From Ensifer sp. MPMI2T (lineage in GTDB: Bacteria > Pseudomonadota > Alphaproteobacteria > Rhizobiales > Rhizobiaceae): a stretch of 64,000 bases of DNA. The notes beneath the pieces are model-generated. The model did no database searches. It was given only the letters and a program-made list of their open reading frames with translations, and was not told the DNA's origin. Positions 25,592-34,460 of the stretch are shown here, piece by piece (the first letter of the stretch is position 1; each line of letters begins with the position of its first letter). A program made the position numbers and the translations under genes. The stretch is from assembly GCF_004827385.1 (NCBI RefSeq), contig NZ_SRXN01000016.1, positions 62,001 to 126,000 of the forward strand. The letters are read 5' to 3'.

Positions 25592-26326
25592 CTACTCCGA
25601 TTCCCAGACCGAATTGGCGTCGCGGATGACCTTCTTGATCTTTTTTTCCTTCTGCCAGTCGCGGCCGATGTCCTTGATAACCGGCCGCTTCTCGGGCGAG
25701 AAAATATAGCTCTTCTTGTTGCGGACGTATTTTTCCAACGCCGGGTTCACGCCGTAATAGAATTGTTTCTCGGGATCTTTCGAGGGATCCATAAGGCTCG
25801 CGCAGTCCCGCACGAATTGACCTCTTAGAAGCGACGGCGATGTGGTGAAGATCGGGAAGGCGGTGAACTTCGGGATCTTGATTCCGAGCAGCTTCACATA
25901 TTCGTTGCGCTTATGAAAATGACCCTTCTTCGCGATGTCCCATTTCTGCTCGGCGGTGTGGAATGACACTTGCGCGATCGCGGAATCCTCAAAGACGGTA
26001 AAGACGGCCGGGCCGATATCGGTGAGGGCGATCCAATCGTCCTCAACGTGCAGCACGAACGCTGCCTTGGTGGCGGACCAGAGCCGCCGGACGGCGCCGA
26101 CGAAGCTCGGCGTTTCCGGCTCAAAGACGATTGCTGCCGGAAACCGGTCGCGGATCAGCGCGAGGCAGGCGGCGTGGGCCTCCTCATCCCCGAAGATTGG
26201 ATCGAGGTTCATGTAGACATTCTCGATCTCGAAATGATCGAGCATCCGCTTCGAAAGGCTGTCGAGAGTCGCGGCGAGCAGATCGGGGCGCCGGGCGGCG
26301 ACGATGCAAACGTCAATTTTCGGCAT
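25592..26326 (-). CDS. Glycosyltransferase-A-fold protein (family-2-like)
   Basis: 244 residues. The N-terminus MPKIDVCIVAARRPDLLAATLDSL is a GT-A-type beginning. A DDW motif (VLHVEDDWIALTDIG) stands where a DXD would bind the nucleotide-sugar and metal. The C-terminus is Lys-rich (QKEKKIKKVIRDANS). No membrane helix. It is divergent from the classic GT2 gene at 26459, separated by 132 bp. Sugar donor and acceptor unknown; the pair probably contributes to a surface glycan. Confidence 0.75.
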   Translation of the reverse strand: MPKIDVCIVAARRPDLLAATLDSLSKRMLDHFEIENVYMNLDPIFGDEEAHAACLALIRDRFPAAIVFEPETPSFVGAVRRLWSATKAAFVLHVEDDWIALTDIGPAVFTVFEDSAIAQVSFHTAEQKWDIAKKGHFHKRNEYVKLLGIKIPKFTAFPIFTTSPSLLRGQFVRDCASLMDPSKDPEKQFYYGVNPALEKYVRNKKSYIFSPEKRPVIKDIGRDWQKEKKIKKVIRDANSVWESE

Positions 26327-26458
26327 ATGACGACAGCCTTGCGTTGAGCCGGGCGGAGGCGTACACGCTTGTCAACGCCAGCGGCGTGTGGTCGAGCAGG
26401 GGGCTGATCAAGCGCCGCTTATATAATCAGGTCAACAAGGGCCTGCAACGGGGAAAAC

Positions 26459-27316
26459 ATGGCTCGCGTAAGCATCGCAGTTCCCACCTACAATGGTGCT
26501 GAGACGATTTCCGAAAGCTTGAATTGCATCCGCAGCCAGAGCTTCGAGGATTTCGAGGTTGTCATCTGCGACAACGCCTCCACCGACGGCACGAGCGAGA
26601 TCTGCGCCGAATTTGCGCGAAAGGACAAGCGCTTTCGCCACGTCCGCAGCAATATCAACGTGCCGGTGATGGAGAATTTCAGGAAGGCGCTCAGCCTCGG
26701 CGAGGCCGATTACTTCATGTGGCGGGCCGATGACGACCTGACGGACGAGAACCATCTGGAGGCGACGGTAAAGGCGCTCGACCGGGAGGGTGACGCCCGG
26801 CTGGCGGTGACCCCGGTCCACCGGATCAACACCTCGACAGGGCGGGAGGCCGATTATCCGCTGCCGGTGAACGAGGGTGCCGATCGCCTGTCGCGGGCGA
26901 AGGCGACCCTGCTCGGTTGCCATCCGAGCTGGTTCTACGGCCTTTGGCGGCGCGACGCGGTCGTCGAGGACATGGCGGTCATCATGGACTATCCCTATGC
27001 CTGGGCGGCGGATCACCTAACAACGATGCGGGCCATGATCAACGGCCAGGTGGCCTTTGCGCCCGAGGCGACCTTCACGCAGAGGATCATGCGTGAGGGC
27101 AGCTACCACCTGCAGCCGGCGGAACGGCTGGCGGCGCGACGGAAATATGTCGAGATCGCGCGCCGCATCATCGCCGAAACCGACTATACGGCCAGGGAAA
27201 AGAACGCCTTGAAAAAGGCGCTCGAGCAGCACGCGGACAAGCGTGTGGCGCCGTGGTTCCGGATGTACAAGCGGGCGCTTCGGCAGCGGATCAGGGCGAT
27301 CTTCAGCCCGGCGTGA
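26459..27316 (+). CDS. Family-2 glycosyltransferase
   Basis: 285 residues. Starts MARVSIAVPTYNGAETISESL, the classic GT2 N-terminus, followed by VVICDNASTDGTSEI and the DXD-like MWRADDDLTDENHLEAT (about residues 83-99). No membrane helix, so probably a peripheral inner-membrane enzyme. Divergently arranged with the GT-A gene at 25592-26326 and convergent with the hydrolase-cyclase gene. Role in a surface polysaccharide is inferred from family only. Confidence 0.88.
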   Translation: MARVSIAVPTYNGAETISESLNCIRSQSFEDFEVVICDNASTDGTSEICAEFARKDKRFRHVRSNINVPVMENFRKALSLGEADYFMWRADDDLTDENHLEATVKALDREGDARLAVTPVHRINTSTGREADYPLPVNEGADRLSRAKATLLGCHPSWFYGLWRRDAVVEDMAVIMDYPYAWAADHLTTMRAMINGQVAFAPEATFTQRIMREGSYHLQPAERLAARRKYVEIARRIIAETDYTAREKNALKKALEQHADKRVAPWFRMYKRALRQRIRAIFSPA

Positions 27317-27334
27317 GTCAGTTCAGATAGTTGC

Positions 27335-28678
27335 TCAAGTCGGCGTCGCGGCAGCGTAAATTTGCCAGCGTCCGGGAACGTCGCGCAGCTCCGTCTCGCC
27401 GCGTGCTTCGAAGGCGACGCCGGAGCCGACGACGAGATCCTTAACCGTTCCCGAGACCACGACTTCGCCCGGCCCGGCATGATCGAGCAGGCGTGAGGCC
27501 AGATGCACGGCGATGCCGCTCAGGTCGTTGCCAGACTTCTCGCACTCGCCGCTATGGAGCGCGGCGCGGATGGCGAGACCCAGTGCGGCGGCGCGGTCGC
27601 GAATCGCGCAGGCGCAGAGGATGGCCCTGCTCGGCCCTTGAAAGGTGGCGAGGAAGCCGTCGCCCATCGTCTTGATTTCGCTGCCGCCGAAGCGTGCGAG
27701 CTCCTCGCGCACGGCATCGTCGTGACGGCGCAAGAGGCTCTTCCAGCGGTTGTCGCCAAGCTCGGCCGCGAGAGAGGTGGAGCCGACGATGTCGGTGAAG
27801 AGCACGGTCAGCAGCACCCGCTCGGAAGCTGGCCGCGGGCGAATGCCGGTCAGGAACTCCTCGATCTCGTCAAGCGTGCAGTCGGCGTCGCCGGCCCAGA
27901 TCAGATGGTCGTCGCCGGGCAGCTCCACCCATTTGGCGCCGCGGATATGATCGGCGACGAAACGGCCTTCCTCGACCTTCACCCAGCGGTCGCCCGTTCG
28001 GTGCAGCACGAGGGTCGGAACATGGATTGCACTCAGGATGCCGCGAACGTCGATCTCGGTGTTCCAGCGCCAGAGCGAGATGGCGTCCTGCGGCGACGCC
28101 GAGTTGCGCAGGTAGGCGGCAAGCCACTCGCGCGCCTCCCGGTCGTCAACGTGGCTCGGTGCGGCGTTGCTGAGATCGAACGGGCCACCCCAGTCGCGTG
28201 CGATGACTGCGATCTCTTCCTCGACCTCTTCGCGGGTCTTCGTCCAGGGATAGTCCTCCGACCAGAGCCCTTTGGCGAAGGAGCCGTTGAGCACGAGCGC
28301 GGCGGTGCGCTCCGGATAGGTCGCGGCGAACAGCATGCACAGATTGCCGCCCTCGGAAGTGCCCATCAACGCCGCCCGCCGCGAGCCCGCGGCATCCATC
28401 ACGGCCTGGACGTCCTGCATCCTCTCCTCAAGTGTGGGAAAGCCGACATTGCGGTCCGAAAGCCCGGTGCCGCGCTTGTCGAACAGGATCAGCCGGGAAA
28501 AAGCGCTCAGCCGCTCGAACACATGCGCCATTTTGGGGAATTCCCAGGCATAATCGAGGTTGGAGACCCAGCCCGGGACATAGATGATGTCGAGCGGCCC
28601 GTCGCCGACCACCTGATAGGCGATGCTCAGCTCACCACTTCGGGCATAGCGGGTGCTCGGTCGCATGGCGGCCAGCAT
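27335..28678 (-). CDS. Alpha/beta-hydrolase fused to class III nucleotidyl cyclase
   Basis: 447 residues. The N-terminal ~265 residues are an alpha/beta hydrolase: LFDKRGTGLSDR, the nucleophile elbow MGTSEGGN (S108) and a late His in PGDDHLIW. The C-terminal ~160 residues are a class III cyclase: LFTDIVGSTSLAAE, KTMGDGFLATF, RAALHSGECE and GIAVHLASRLLD. The expected activity is cAMP or cGMP synthesis coupled to an esterase-like sensor or enzyme domain; this fusion recurs in rhizobia, often in many copies. No membrane segment. Start at 28678 has GGAGG 7 nt upstream; the ATG at 28666 has none. Confidence 0.88.
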   Translation of the reverse strand: MLAAMRPSTRYARSGELSIAYQVVGDGPLDIIYVPGWVSNLDYAWEFPKMAHVFERLSAFSRLILFDKRGTGLSDRNVGFPTLEERMQDVQAVMDAAGSRRAALMGTSEGGNLCMLFAATYPERTAALVLNGSFAKGLWSEDYPWTKTREEVEEEIAVIARDWGGPFDLSNAAPSHVDDREAREWLAAYLRNSASPQDAISLWRWNTEIDVRGILSAIHVPTLVLHRTGDRWVKVEEGRFVADHIRGAKWVELPGDDHLIWAGDADCTLDEIEEFLTGIRPRPASERVLLTVLFTDIVGSTSLAAELGDNRWKSLLRRHDDAVREELARFGGSEIKTMGDGFLATFQGPSRAILCACAIRDRAAALGLAIRAALHSGECEKSGNDLSGIAVHLASRLLDHAGPGEVVVSGTVKDLVVGSGVAFEARGETELRDVPGRWQIYAAATPT

Positions 28679-28829
28679 AGCATGGCCTCCGCCGTTGCGC
28701 ATTGGGGCCTGCCATTCGTCTCAACCCCGCCAAGGTTTTTTTGCGGCAGACCGGCATCGGCACTTGATCGATCGATAATTTATCCGTAGCGATGCGCTGC
28801 CGCTTTGCTCAGTGGGGGATCACCGCATC

Positions 28830-29462
28830 ATGGAAATTTTTACGTCTGCCGGCTTGCTGGCGCTTATGCAGGTTATTGTCATCGACCTGGTGCTTGCTGG
28901 CGATAACGCCGTCGTCATCGGGCTTGCCGCCGCCGGGCTTCCGCTCGAGCAGCGCAAGAAGGCGATCCTGGTCGGCATTGTCGCCGCGACCGTTCTTCGC
29001 ATCGCGCTTGCGAGCGTGACCGTCCAGTTGCTTGAGATCATCGGCCTTGTGCTCGCGGGCGGCATCCTGCTGCTCTGGGTCTGCTGGAAGATGTGGCGCG
29101 AACTGCGCGCCGGCCAGGGAGGTGAAGGAGCCGGAGAAGGGACTGGAGAGCCGCACAAGAAGACCTTCATGCAGGCGGCGATCCAGATCGTCGCCGCCGA
29201 CGTCTCCATGTCGCTCGACAACGTGCTTGCGGTTGCAGGTGCTGCCCGCGAGCATCCGACGGTGCTGGTGTTCGGCCTCATCCTGTCGATCGCGATGATG
29301 GGCGTTGCCGCGGGCTTCATCGCTAAGCTGCTCAACCGCTACCATTGGATCGCCTATGTCGGTCTGGCGATCATCCTCTATGTCGCGCTCGACATGATCT
29401 ATCGCGGATCGCTTGAGGTCTGGCCGCACGTCGTGCCGGTCGTCGCCGCGATCGCAGGCTGA
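28830..29462 (+). CDS. TerC-family integral membrane protein
   Basis: 210 residues with seven predicted helices. Family motifs with acidic residues inside the membrane are visible: VIDLVLAGDNAVVIGLAAAGLP near the N-terminus and VSMSLDNVLAVAGAA at mid-protein. TerC/YjbE-type proteins are linked to metal-ion export (for example manganese) and tellurium resistance; the ion here is unknown. A charged, Gly-rich loop (GQGGEGAGEGTGEPHK) separates the halves. Start at 28830 is preferred to the GTG at 28812. Divergent from the hydrolase-cyclase gene. Confidence 0.88.
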   Translation: MEIFTSAGLLALMQVIVIDLVLAGDNAVVIGLAAAGLPLEQRKKAILVGIVAATVLRIALASVTVQLLEIIGLVLAGGILLLWVCWKMWRELRAGQGGEGAGEGTGEPHKKTFMQAAIQIVAADVSMSLDNVLAVAGAAREHPTVLVFGLILSIAMMGVAAGFIAKLLNRYHWIAYVGLAIILYVALDMIYRGSLEVWPHVVPVVAAIAG

Positions 29463-29597
29463 TCTTCGCTTCCCGCGCGGGGCTGGCTTCCGGCCCCGCG
29501 CCCTCTTGCGGTGTGATTCCGGCGGCGGCCATCGCTACACAGCCGGGGTTTCAGACCACAACGTCCGAGCCTGCCAAAGGCGGTGTCCCGCGCGCTA
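29463..29597. other. Intergenic region
   Basis: No gene seen. Around 29471-29505 a GC-rich inverted repeat (cgcggggctgg … ccggccccgcg) directly follows the TerC-family gene and could act as its terminator, although the T-run is poor. Confidence 0.35.
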
Positions 29598-29702
29598 ATG
29601 CATGTCGCCCAAAAGTGTGCAGCGGTTTTGGGGCAACGACATGCACAAAAACAAAGATCTAAAGCGCGTCCCCTGAATACGTTTGAACGCGACGCGCTTT
29701 AG
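29598..29702. repeat. Repeat family B, full copy
   Basis: Same as 14176-14280: 'atgcatgtcgcccaaaagtg' at the left end and the ctaaagcgcgtc … gacgcgctttag hairpin at the right end. Confidence 0.85.
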
Positions 29703-29795
29703 GCCCATTGCTCAGCTAAGCCTCAGAATTGGTCATGCCGATCACCGGTCGTCTGTGCTAGGTTGAAGGCCTCACTCGCGAACCAAGGCAATGCA

Positions 29796-30383
29796 ATGGC
29801 AGGGAACACGGAAAGCCGTGGTGGACAGCGCGGAAGCCGCTGGAGGATAGCGGCCCGGACCATCGCCGCGCTCGTACTGTTGTTGCCCTTGGTCGCAATG
29901 CAGTTCACCGATGAAGTGAACTGGACTGAGACCGACTTCGGTTTCGCCGGTGCCTTGATCGTCGGCACGGCTGTAACCTTCGACCTGGCAGCGAGGATGG
30001 CAAACAACAAAGCGTATCGAGCTGCCGTCGGCGTTGCACTCGCGGCAGCATTCCTCCTCATCTGGATCAATGCTGCCGTTGGCATCATCGGGTCTGAGGA
30101 CAACCCTGCCAACATGATGTATGGCGCAGTGCTCGCTGTCGGGATCATCGGCGCCGTTATCGCTCGTTTCGAGCCGAATGGTATGGCACGCGCGATGTTC
30201 GCGAGCGCTCTCGTTCAGGCGTTGGTCGCCATGATTGCGGTGATCGCGGGAATGGGCTACCCCGCGAGCCCGCCCCTGGAGATTCTTGGCGTCAATGCTT
30301 TGTTCGTCGCGCTGTGGCTCATATCGGCCTGGCTGTTTCGGAAAGCTGCTCGGGAGCAAACTCTCGCGGGCGCAGCGTCGTAG
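29796..30383 (+). CDS. Hypothetical integral membrane protein
   Basis: 195 residues. A basic N-terminus (GGQRGSRWRIAAR) precedes about six hydrophobic helices. FTDEVNWTETDF is the only hydrophilic loop of note and matches a pattern I have seen in small uncharacterised rhizobial membrane proteins. No catalytic motif. The ATG at 29796 follows AAGGCAATGCA; the frame is open from 29763. Convergent with the VOC pseudogene. Confidence 0.7.
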   Translation: MAGNTESRGGQRGSRWRIAARTIAALVLLLPLVAMQFTDEVNWTETDFGFAGALIVGTAVTFDLAARMANNKAYRAAVGVALAAAFLLIWINAAVGIIGSEDNPANMMYGAVLAVGIIGAVIARFEPNGMARAMFASALVQALVAMIAVIAGMGYPASPPLEILGVNALFVALWLISAWLFRKAAREQTLAGAAS

Positions 30384-30483
30384 GTTCTCCGCCGACATCC
30401 GCTTCGATCATCAAGTGGAGACGAACCGCCATTCGATGATAGCCCGGGAATTTCCGGTGCGGGGGCGGGTTATCACTGGTCCT

Positions 30484-30884
30484 TCAAGGTGCTCCATTGA
30501 TTTCCACGACATTCGAGTCAGGGTCGCGCAGGTAGAGCTGTGGAAAACCGGCCAGACCAGAGCGGAAAACCGCAGGCACTTTGGGTCGTCTTCAGGTAAA
30601 TCTTCCCGGAAGCCAAGGGCGGCCAGGCGTTTGATAGTGCCCTCGAAGTCATCGGTGCGGAAACGAAGTGTCAGTCGTTGCGGTCGATCGTGGGCCGCTG
30701 GCGGAACGTACCTTCGGGATGCACGACGAGATGAATTTGCAGGCTGCCGCAGGCGAGCCACGCTCCTCCCACCGGAAATAGGCCGAGAGATTTCGGTGAG
30801 GCCGAATACGTCACAATAAAAAGGCAGGGATTTCCCCAGATCAGCGGTGATGATCGACACGTGATGCAGGGCAAGCAGAGACAT
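30484..30884 (-). pseudogene. VOC (glyoxalase/bleomycin-resistance) family pseudogene
   Basis: The family sequence can be followed only by changing frame. It starts in frame 1 (MSLLALHHVSIITADLGKSL…FYCDVFGLTEISR), moves to frame 2 (FPVGGAWLACGSLQIHLVVH…), returns to frame 1 (FRTDDFEGTIKRLAALGFRE) and finally needs frame 3 (GFPQLYLRDPDSNVVEINGAP, stop at 30484). At least three indels therefore separate it from an intact gene. VOC proteins are metal-dependent lyases or dioxygenases or binding proteins; this copy cannot make the normal product. It has decayed recently enough that every segment is still recognisable. Confidence 0.8.
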
Positions 30885-31066
30885 CTTTGTTTCCCTAAAC
30901 CCCCGAGGGCAACTATAGAGATAGCAGCAACGTTTGCCGAAATACTACTCTAAGGCCAATTGCCCCACGAGCCGCCGGCCTGTCCTCAGGGATGCATAGC
31001 GTCCCTCCGCTGCTGTGCCCAAAAAGATCTCGAGTTTCGAGCTCTCGGCCGGGTTTTCATCCTGTT

Positions 31067-32713
31067 CTAATTCGTGATCTGTACCTTCACCCGGCCGAAC
31101 TCGCCTAGGACGAGGTCGGCCCTTGGGGCCGTCAGCACGAGGTCGTAGGTGTCGCCCCAGATCCAGTTCATCAGATGGCTGGTGGGCAGTTGCAGCAGCG
31201 TCACGTCGCTGCCCATCGCAAACTCGTGCACATAGCCGTCCGGCACCTCCCGCATCGCTCCCATTTCGCGTTGCGCGTCGAAAGCTGCCTGCTCTTCGAC
31301 CTTTTCCCGCCACGCCGGCGGTAGCGCGCGAGGGTCAGCGGCGTAGAGATGCGTTGCATGGTGCTGCGCAAGCGTCGCCCAGTCGGTCAGCCAAAGGGCC
31401 GAAGCTTGCGGCGGACAAACCGTGGGGAAAGCCTGTGCGATCTGCTCGCGGTTTCTGTCCGGCATCGTCATGGCCGCAAGCGTCGCGATCAGATCGTCGA
31501 CCAACACTTCCGAAAAAGGCCTGGACGCTGCCTCCGCTGCGACCTCGGCGCGCAAAGCTTCCACTTGTGGGAGGCAAGTTTTCCAGGCTGATGCGCTTTC
31601 AATGGCCCGAGCTGCCTGGTCTTCCGCTTGTTTCCGTGCCGCGTCCGGATCGCCATAACGGCCTGGATTGGTGGACAACTGCTCCAGGTTCCTGGTTGCG
31701 CCTTCCAGATATTTTCGCTGCCGCCTTATCGTTTCGCGAGCGTGAGCTGTTGCCGTGTCCAGCATCAGCAGGGTGGTCGCCCAGTCGAACGGTTTCCAGC
31801 CGGGTTCGTTCAGATCGAAGCCCGTGCGGTAACGAACGAAGCGCGGATTGTTGTCGTCATCGCGCTTTGGTCGGACCAGCGGGTCTTCTTCCTTGAAAGA
31901 CACCCAGACCACGTCGACCGGCCACTGCGGAACGTCCTTTCGGGCGAGCGAAGTCCAGTCCCAGCTCGGTCTCTCGCGGAGGTACAGCCAGTCGAAATCG
32001 ATCAGTGAGGGCGCCTGCACCGGCGCGCCGGGAGACTGGGTGTGGAGGATCTTTGCGGCAAGGGAGCCGTTCTCGTAGCCGAGGAAGAACGACAGCCAGC
32101 CGGAGCGCGGTCCCGCGCCATCCCATAGATCTGCTGGGAGACTGGAACAGTCGATCTGCGCCAGGAACGCTGCCGGCTTTCCGTCGCAGGTCGGCCATTC
32201 GGTGCCTGCCGGCAGCGACGGCTTGCCGCCGAACCAACTGCGTGGGGCCGCGCCGGGCAGTATCGGCACCTTGGGTACCAGCCGCACGAACGGCTTCGGC
32301 CGCTCATTGGCCTTCATCATCTCCCGCCCGCGCTCGACCTGTCCGATAACGCCTTCCAGCAGATCCATCATGAACTGCTTGTCCTCAGGGCGGATGTCGG
32401 GTTTGGGCGTCGGAGCTACCACACGCCGCACGCGTGCCGGCGTGACGGTCGCGGGCTCCGTCTGAGATTGCCGATGATCTCGTGAATTGCGGAAATAAAC
32501 CACAACCGGCAGCAGCAGAGTGAGGAATGCCAGCAGCGCCAGGGTGTTGGCGTGGCCGAGCCAGGATTCCAGCCCAGTCCGGATGACCGTATCGATGCCT
32601 CGGACTGCACGCGGCGTCTTGTCCGTGAAACTTGCGAGAAGGCCAGTGTCGAAATGGACTGTAAGCAGGGCCATGAAGGCGAAAACGACAAACGCATGTC
32701 CCAGTGATTTCAT
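31067..32713 (-). CDS. DUF1963 (YwqG-like) domain membrane-anchored protein
   Basis: 548 residues. Two hydrophobic segments near the N-terminus (about 8-27 and 56-74) would anchor it. The central part is a DUF1963 domain: SWFGGKPSLPAGTEWPTCDGKP, AFLAQIDCSSLP, GWLSFFLGYE. A long helical insert (about 320-420) with many Ala/Glu residues precedes the C-terminal YVHEFAMGSDVTLLQLPTSHLMNWIWGD. The family has no established function; some members are linked to polymorphic-toxin immunity-like contexts, but no toxin is near. Monocistronic. Confidence 0.82.
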   Translation of the reverse strand: MKSLGHAFVVFAFMALLTVHFDTGLLASFTDKTPRAVRGIDTVIRTGLESWLGHANTLALLAFLTLLLPVVVYFRNSRDHRQSQTEPATVTPARVRRVVAPTPKPDIRPEDKQFMMDLLEGVIGQVERGREMMKANERPKPFVRLVPKVPILPGAAPRSWFGGKPSLPAGTEWPTCDGKPAAFLAQIDCSSLPADLWDGAGPRSGWLSFFLGYENGSLAAKILHTQSPGAPVQAPSLIDFDWLYLRERPSWDWTSLARKDVPQWPVDVVWVSFKEEDPLVRPKRDDDNNPRFVRYRTGFDLNEPGWKPFDWATTLLMLDTATAHARETIRRQRKYLEGATRNLEQLSTNPGRYGDPDAARKQAEDQAARAIESASAWKTCLPQVEALRAEVAAEAASRPFSEVLVDDLIATLAAMTMPDRNREQIAQAFPTVCPPQASALWLTDWATLAQHHATHLYAADPRALPPAWREKVEEQAAFDAQREMGAMREVPDGYVHEFAMGSDVTLLQLPTSHLMNWIWGDTYDLVLTAPRADLVLGEFGRVKVQITN

Positions 32714-33197
32714 CGCCAGCCCCGGGGAAGAACGGATCGCTTGGCAAGTCTGAGCTAGAGTTGTTCACAAATCGTCAAACCGTACCCGAAAGTGCAGGGC
32801 TGATGCGGCTGAGACTGCTTCCGCCGCCTTCCGGTCGAGAAGAGGCGTTTGACAAGCGCCCCGATTCCGCTTGCCGTCCACCGATTCACGGGCACGGTTG
32901 TGCGTCTAACTCTTTGAAATGACGCAATCCCGGACAGAGAGCCGTTGCACACTCTGCAGGATTGCTCCGAGACCCGCGGCGCCGTTGATATGAAAGGTCC
33001 CAGGGCGGTGCAAAGGGGGCGGGGAGCATCGCTCTGGGACCTCTCACGCCTACGGCGGCGGGGGCTAGCCGTTGATTCCGCAGGCGTTTCTGTGCCGCAC
33101 TATGCATCCGGAGAAACACCAAGCAATGGGCCTAAGACCTTTGGCAGGCCGCATCGGACTTAGGTCTGATACCTCAAGTGGATAAGTGCTCTAACCT

Positions 33198-33305
33198 TGT
33201 AGAGCGCCGCGCGTCTTTTGAGACGCGCAAAGGTCGCTATACCACTTCTGAATCGCTGCATGATTTGTCCTAAAATCGAAACCGATTTGAGGAATCATGT
33301 AGGAG
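33198..33305. repeat. Repeat family A, near-full copy
   Basis: 'tagagcgccgcgcgtctttt' hairpin with gagacgcgcaaag, then 'ctgaatcgctgcatgatttg', and the short palindrome around 33280. Confidence 0.75.
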
Positions 33306-33376
33306 CAAAAGAGTGAGGACTTCCGCCCCCAACCGCTGCGTATCTTATTGCGCCAAGCCTTTCCGGGATGCCGGCA

Positions 33377-33523
33377 ATGAAGAGATTCGCGTTTCTGGCA
33401 GCGCTCGCCGCGCCGGCCATTGCTCTCGGCCTCGCCATAGCTGCGGTCGAGTGGCTGCAGCCGACGACGGGCGTATCAAATGAGACCACAGCATCAACCA
33501 ATCCGCAGAGGCGCGTACCTTGA
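33377..33523 (+). CDS. Possible 48-residue secreted or membrane peptide
   Basis: MKRFAFLAALAAPAIALGLA…VEW followed by a polar tail ending NPQRRVP. It looks like a signal peptide with a short mature part, but the tail overlaps no known family and the ribosome-binding site is weak. An ATG three codons upstream (33368) is an alternative start. Confidence 0.25.
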   Translation: MKRFAFLAALAAPAIALGLAIAAVEWLQPTTGVSNETTASTNPQRRVP

Positions 33524-33785
33524 TCTCGACGAGAAATCTCCTCGGACGTCGGGAAAAGCGCAGGAGGCAGCACAGACGACCGTCAGGTCCGCCGGCGGAC
33601 TGCGGAGCCCCGCTTATGCCCATGTGGAGAAGCCACGGTTCGATATGGCACGGGATGTCGGCTGAATCCCTCGGCAACCGCTCGCTGGCTGGTGACTGCA
33701 CCGCCCGGGACGTCCGCCTCACCGAGATCCCAGTAAATCCCGGCCATCAGCGCTAGGCCTTCACGGGTGATCGAGAGCGGAAGCC

Positions 33786-34418
33786 CTATTCGCTGTCGAT
33801 CGGAATCAAGCCTGCGACGATCCGGTCCGAAACTCGCTCGCTGTCCGCCAGCCCCTCGGCAACGCCCGCTCTGTCCGCCGCGGGGCGGTTCTGGCTCATC
33901 TTTCTTTTGCCTTCGATCCGGGTGATCGGCATTCTGAGCCCGACGATGCCCTTGAGTTGTGCTTGAACGAATGCCTCGGGCGCATCGCTGACCGCCCACC
34001 GCTTCGGGCGCTCTTGTTCGTGAAGATCGGTCAGTCGCGTGACGACCGCGAGCAGGCGCTCGGTGTCGTCGTAAAACTCCACCGGTCCATAGGCGTGCAC
34101 CGCCGCATAGTTCCAGGTCGGGACGACCTTGCCGTGCTCGCGCTTCGACGCGTACCAGGAGGGGGTGATGTAGGCGTCAGGTCCCGTGAAGATCGCCATG
34201 GCGTCGCCGATCGGCGGGGTCTTCCATTGCGGATTGGCCTTGGCGAGATGGCCGTGGAGCGTGCCATGCTCGCCTTCGTCCGGATCGAGGAACAACGGCA
34301 AAGGCGTCGCGATCAGGCCGTCGGCGGTGGCCGTCACGAAGTGGCAAAGCCGCGCCTCGCGCACCATCGCGTGGAGTGTAGTGCGATCATCCTCTCGGAA
34401 GACTGGCGGTGTGTACAT
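33786..34418 (-). CDS. PaiB-type FMN-binding negative transcriptional regulator
   Basis: 210 residues, the usual PaiB length. Recognisable segments: MYTPPVFREDD at the start, LCHFVTATADGLIATPLPLFLD, HGHLAKANPQW, YITPSWYASKREHGKVVPTWNYAAVHAYG and a basic KGIVGLRMPITRIEGKRKMSQNR. The split-barrel flavin-reductase-like fold binds FMN; Bacillus PaiB represses sporulation and protease genes, but other members look enzymatic. Lies 42 nt after the EamA transporter gene on the same strand, so probably co-transcribed with it. Confidence 0.9.
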   Translation of the reverse strand: MYTPPVFREDDRTTLHAMVREARLCHFVTATADGLIATPLPLFLDPDEGEHGTLHGHLAKANPQWKTPPIGDAMAIFTGPDAYITPSWYASKREHGKVVPTWNYAAVHAYGPVEFYDDTERLLAVVTRLTDLHEQERPKRWAVSDAPEAFVQAQLKGIVGLRMPITRIEGKRKMSQNRPAADRAGVAEGLADSERVSDRIVAGLIPIDSE

Positions 34419-34460
34419 CGAGCTTTGTTCCTGTGTCCGGGCCTTTGTCTTCAGGCATGG

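Larger units (their letters stand above)
32714..33785. other. 1.07-kb gene-poor gap
   Basis: No convincing large gene. Open frames here are short and low-quality. It contains a family-A repeat (33198-33305) and one possible tiny membrane peptide (33377-33523). The minus-strand text around 33660-33760 reads ALMAGIYWDLGEADVPGG… but is not joined to a start or a known family. Confidence 0.45.

Noticed and set aside
27503-28789. 428-codon plus frame opposite the hydrolase-cyclase gene
   Set aside because: Shadow; minus strand has both domains intact.
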